Assembly: GCA_001799195.1 (NCBI GenBank)
Contig: MGSU01000197.1
Location: forward strand, 1 to 7,948
Source of the DNA: Deltaproteobacteria bacterium RIFOXYA12_FULL_61_11
GTDB taxonomy: Bacteria > Bdellovibrionota_F > JAHFAK01 > YA12-FULL-61-11
DNA: 7,948 nucleotides
Direction: 5' to 3'
Positions within the stretch are counted from its first letter, which is position 1, and each line of letters opens with the position of its first letter. Both the position numbers and the translations under genes were made by a program. Positions 5,469-7,948 of the stretch are shown piece after piece. The notes under the pieces were generated by a model. The model was given only the letters and a program-made list of their open reading frames with translations. It searched no databases and was not told the origin of the DNA.

Positions 5469-7948
5469 TCAGGTGTGTTGTAATTCGTTCTTCAGCCGGA
5501 GCAACAGTTTTTTCGCTTTTCCCATTTTCCCGAGCTGCATGTAGGTCTCGCTGAGGCGGAAGACCACGTCGACCATCCCGGGTTGCAGAGCGAGCCCTCG
5601 TTCATAACTTGCCGCCGCTGCTTCGTGATCGCTCAACGTGGCGTAGAGCTCGCCCAGATCGAAGTGACAGGCGGCATTGTCAGGATCGAGCGTGGTCATG
5701 AGCCTCAGGGCACCGAGAGCGGCCTGAGTCAACCCCTTCCCGTGGTACCAGGTTATCAGTTGGGTGAGCCGCTCCAACGAGGGGACTCCGTGCGGCACAT
5801 CGCCCTCTTCGATCACCCTGCGGGGGAACTTGTCCGCCAGGGCGCAACCCGCGCAGCACTGAAGGGGAGTGGTACTCAGTGCGAGCTGCTGCCTCCTCAC
5901 TTCCTGCATGGTCGCTCCGGACCAGAACTCCAAGAGGGTCGTACTGGTGACCGACCCGAACGCCGGAAGAGCCTGGGCTCGCAAGGCGGGCCAACAGGGC
6001 AGGTACCTGCCGTCGGTCGCCAGGGTGAGGGAGTAAAAGGGACAAAGACAGGGGGTTCCTGAATGAGCCTGCGCAGGCTCTCGCGCGGCCACCGCGACCC
6101 CTGCTTTGAGGGAGCTGTTCGAGAGCACCGAAGAATAGCTCCCGGCCAACAATCGATGGGCCTCGAGGAAACCCAACTCATCGTCCTCGCACGTCGCGAA
6201 GTAGAGGTCGAGCTTGAGCTCCCTGCCCGGTTCCAGACGTTCTCCGAAACGGGAGAGCCTCTCGAGCCACTCGGGGGTGGGCTCCGGGACGATCAGGGAA
6301 AGCCGGTCCAGATCACTGTACATGAGCCGGTCAAGGCTACCCTCGGGTTCGTCCAGACCGAGGTCCAGGACCACCTCGCAGATACGGTGGCCCTTACAGG
6401 CCTTGACGTCATTGACATAGAGGTCCAGGTCCACGGTGCCCAGGGCCGCGCCGTGCCCGGCGAGGACGACCTTCAGGCCGTGGTCCTCGGGGAACTGGTC
6501 GAGTACTTCGTGGAAGAGCTTGAGGTCGAGCACTCCGGACTCACCCGCGACCTGGCATTGAAGCAGGGTGGGCAACCCGGGGCCGAGGTACAGCCTCCGA
6601 GCCGTGGGGCGCCAATCGCGCAAGAGCCCCGCGTACTTCTTCTCGAACGGCACGTCGCGGTCGAGTCGTTCGAGCAGCCGGTACGCGTCCTGGAACTGCC
6701 CCAGGTTCTTCGCCGCGATGGCCTGCTGGAAGTGAGCCTCAAAACGCTCCCGGCAGTAACGGGAGAAGCGCAAGGCGACGTTCAGGGCCTCTTTGTGGTA
6801 GCCGATGGTGATAAGCAGATTGACCGCACTCATGTAGGGCAAGGCAAGGAGCTGCTGGCAGACCATGGCTTCGCTCAGGTGGCCGAGGCTCTCGAAGTTG
6901 TTCTTGCGCAAAAAATAGAGGCTGCCGAGGTAGTATTGGGCCAGGGCCGAGGAAGGCCGGACCGCCAGGATCTGTTCGAAAGCCCTGCGGGCTTCTTCCT
7001 CGTGATCGCGGTTGAACAGGTTGATGGCGCGGATGAGTTCGAGTACCTCCTCCAGGGGGTGTTCCGGAAACTCCACGAGCACGTTCTCGACCAACAATGC
7101 GTCGAGGATACCTAACTCCGCGACCTCGAGTGCATCCGAGAGGTACGAACTGGCCAATTCGAAATTACGGGAGAGGTTCAGGTGCAAGACGGTCTGTTCG
7201 GGCACCCCTGCGAGGACGGCCTTATACCAGGGTACATCGATCGTACGGAGATCCCTGGCCGTCCAGGGAGCCTCGACCTCCTGGGGCAACCTGTCCAAGT
7301 GGTCTATGAAAGGACCGAGCAAGGTACGCCGTTCGGGATCGCGGTCGAGGAAGAAGCCCTGGGCCGTGGCCGAGAACAGCGCGGTGAGCCGTGCTTGCTG
7401 CTCGGGAAGGGCGAGGATGGAGCGCTGCCCCAGCTCGGCCATGGTCGTGGCGGCTCTCCCCCGCAAGACCCCGACCACCTTGCCCGCCCGGAGCAGAGCG
7501 CAGACCTTCGCCACGGGGTCTTCGACGATCGTGGCCTCGGGGAATTGCTCGTGCAACAACTCGGTGTAATCCCTCGGCAACGAACCGCCGAGCATCGCTC
7601 CGAGGCTGCCGTCGCTCGCCCTCATCGTCCCGAACACGGCGTACTTCCGGCAGGCAGCAGGATGGTACTGGGCCTCGGGCAGTAACCAACTCGAACCCAG
7701 ATTGCCGGTGTAGGCTACTGAAGTTGCCTGCAAACCGAGCAGTTCCACCACCGTACCGAAGGTCGCGACGACAAAGGGCAACCCCCACCCCAGGACTTCC
7801 TCGGGAGACCTCCCCTCGAGGTCGGCGAGTAAGCCCGAGGGCAGTAGGACGGGTTCGTCCAGCCCGACCTCGGTCAGGGAAGCTCTCGCATCGCGAGGTG
7901 TCAGGGTGAGAGCCGTGCGGTCGAGGACAAGATGCCGGCAGAAGGGAT
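5469..7948 (-). CDS. TPR protein with degenerate radical-SAM-like barrel and SPASM-type domain (5' end outside window)
   Basis: The frame stays open to the right edge: 55 more codons precede the TTG at 7781 with no stop and no ATG, GTG or TTG, so 825 residues are visible and the start lies outside. Visible residues 1-300 are an unrecognised alpha/beta region. About 300-435 are TPR-like helical repeats (e.g. EEEARRAFEQILAVRPSSALAQ). About 452-600 follow a radical-SAM barrel outline: LPTLLQCQV (Cys464) where the cluster motif should begin, a helix, VVLAGHGAAL (493-502) where GGEPLL is expected, a VVLDLGL strand, and DLDRLSLIVPEPTPE where the LDxLxVSLDG segment is expected. CxxxCxxC is absent. 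Residues 633-701 look like a SPASM auxiliary-cluster domain: Cys635, Gly646-x4-Cys651, an FGSVTSTTLLEFW segment, and Cys698-x2-Cys701. The rest (about 726-825) is further TPR ending in a basic helix. It is probably a cytoplasmic scaffold or Fe-S protein rather than an active radical enzyme; the barrel assignment is by pattern only. It leads the operon with the dual glycosyltransferase 5 nt downstream. Confidence 0.82.
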   Translation of the reverse strand, partial: PFCRHLVLDRTALTLTPRDARASLTEVGLDEPVLLPSGLLADLEGRSPEEVLGWGLPFVVATFGTVVELLGLQATSVAYTGNLGSSWLLPEAQYHPAACRKYAVFGTMRASDGSLGAMLGGSLPRDYTELLHEQFPEATIVEDPVAKVCALLRAGKVVGVLRGRAATTMAELGQRSILALPEQQARLTALFSATAQGFFLDRDPERRTLLGPFIDHLDRLPQEVEAPWTARDLRTIDVPWYKAVLAGVPEQTVLHLNLSRNFELASSYLSDALEVAELGILDALLVENVLVEFPEHPLEEVLELIRAINLFNRDHEEEARRAFEQILAVRPSSALAQYYLGSLYFLRKNNFESLGHLSEAMVCQQLLALPYMSAVNLLITIGYHKEALNVALRFSRYCRERFEAHFQQAIAAKNLGQFQDAYRLLERLDRDVPFEKKYAGLLRDWRPTARRLYLGPGLPTLLQCQVAGESGVLDLKLFHEVLDQFPEDHGLKVVLAGHGAALGTVDLDLYVNDVKACKGHRICEVVLDLGLDEPEGSLDRLMYSDLDRLSLIVPEPTPEWLERLSRFGERLEPGRELKLDLYFATCEDDELGFLEAHRLLAGSYSSVLSNSSLKAGVAVAAREPAQAHSGTPCLCPFYSLTLATDGRYLPCWPALRAQALPAFGSVTSTTLLEFWSGATMQEVRRQQLALSTTPLQCCAGCALADKFPRRVIEEGDVPHGVPSLERLTQLITWYHGKGLTQAALGALRLMTTLDPDNAACHFDLGELYATLSDHEAAAASYERGLALQPGMVDVVFRLSETYMQLGKMGKAKKLLLRLKNELQHT

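Noticed and set aside
6063-7115. 350-codon plus-strand open frame opposite the TPR/SPASM gene
   Set aside because: It is rich in E, V, L and Q with no recognisable domain, while the minus strand shows TPR and SPASM-like patterns over the same bases.
7252-7269. 7-bp stem with 4-nt loop (TCCCTGG/CCAGGGA)
   Set aside because: It is deep inside coding sequence, has no U-tract, and is short enough to be expected by chance in GC-rich DNA.

Overview
The window is GC-rich, codons end mostly in C or G, and it is almost fully coding. It looks like a chromosomal segment of a secretion-rich, signalling-rich Gram-negative bacterium. Myxococcota or related former Deltaproteobacteria fit best: a sigma-54-type promoter, a secreted papain-like protease with Ig-like domains, a REC-PAS signalling protein, and TPR/glycosyltransferase genes all point that way. 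This placement is an inference from gene content; there is no rRNA or marker gene. I see no tRNA, rRNA, CRISPR array, insertion sequence or attachment site. No gene-free stretch exceeds about 150 bases.

Layout. (1) Bases 1-93 (+) are the cysteine-rich C-terminal end of a gene that starts outside the window. (2) Bases 94-242 are intergenic and hold a weak hairpin over the stop codon, a good sigma-54 (-24/-12) promoter match at 162-178, and a strong ribosome binding site. (3) 243-1748 (+) encodes a secreted papain-family (C1A) cysteine protease with a cathepsin-B-like propeptide and two C-terminal Ig-like domains. (4) 1831-3285 (+) encodes a response-regulator receiver plus PAS protein whose C-terminal histidine-kinase-like region has lost its recognisable catalytic motifs. 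(5) A three-gene minus-strand block occupies the rest. It runs from the right edge leftwards: a large TPR protein (open at the right edge) containing what looks like a radical-SAM barrel without its CxxxCxxC motif, followed by a SPASM-type cysteine domain; then a tandem two-domain family 2 glycosyltransferase; then a RecU-like Holliday junction resolvase.

The minus-strand genes are tightly packed (5-nt gap, then a 4-nt GTGA overlap) and are probably one translationally coupled operon whose promoter lies outside the window. The resolvase gene runs 11 bp into the 3' end of the receiver/PAS gene on the opposite strand, so the two transcription units converge with no intergenic terminator.

The most interesting unit is the TPR/pseudo-radical-SAM/SPASM protein coupled to a dual glycosyltransferase. 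One reading is a glycan- or glycopeptide-modifying assembly in which a former radical enzyme now acts as a scaffold or Fe-S-binding module. The linked RecU-like nuclease and the apparently degenerate kinase are the other items deserving follow-up.
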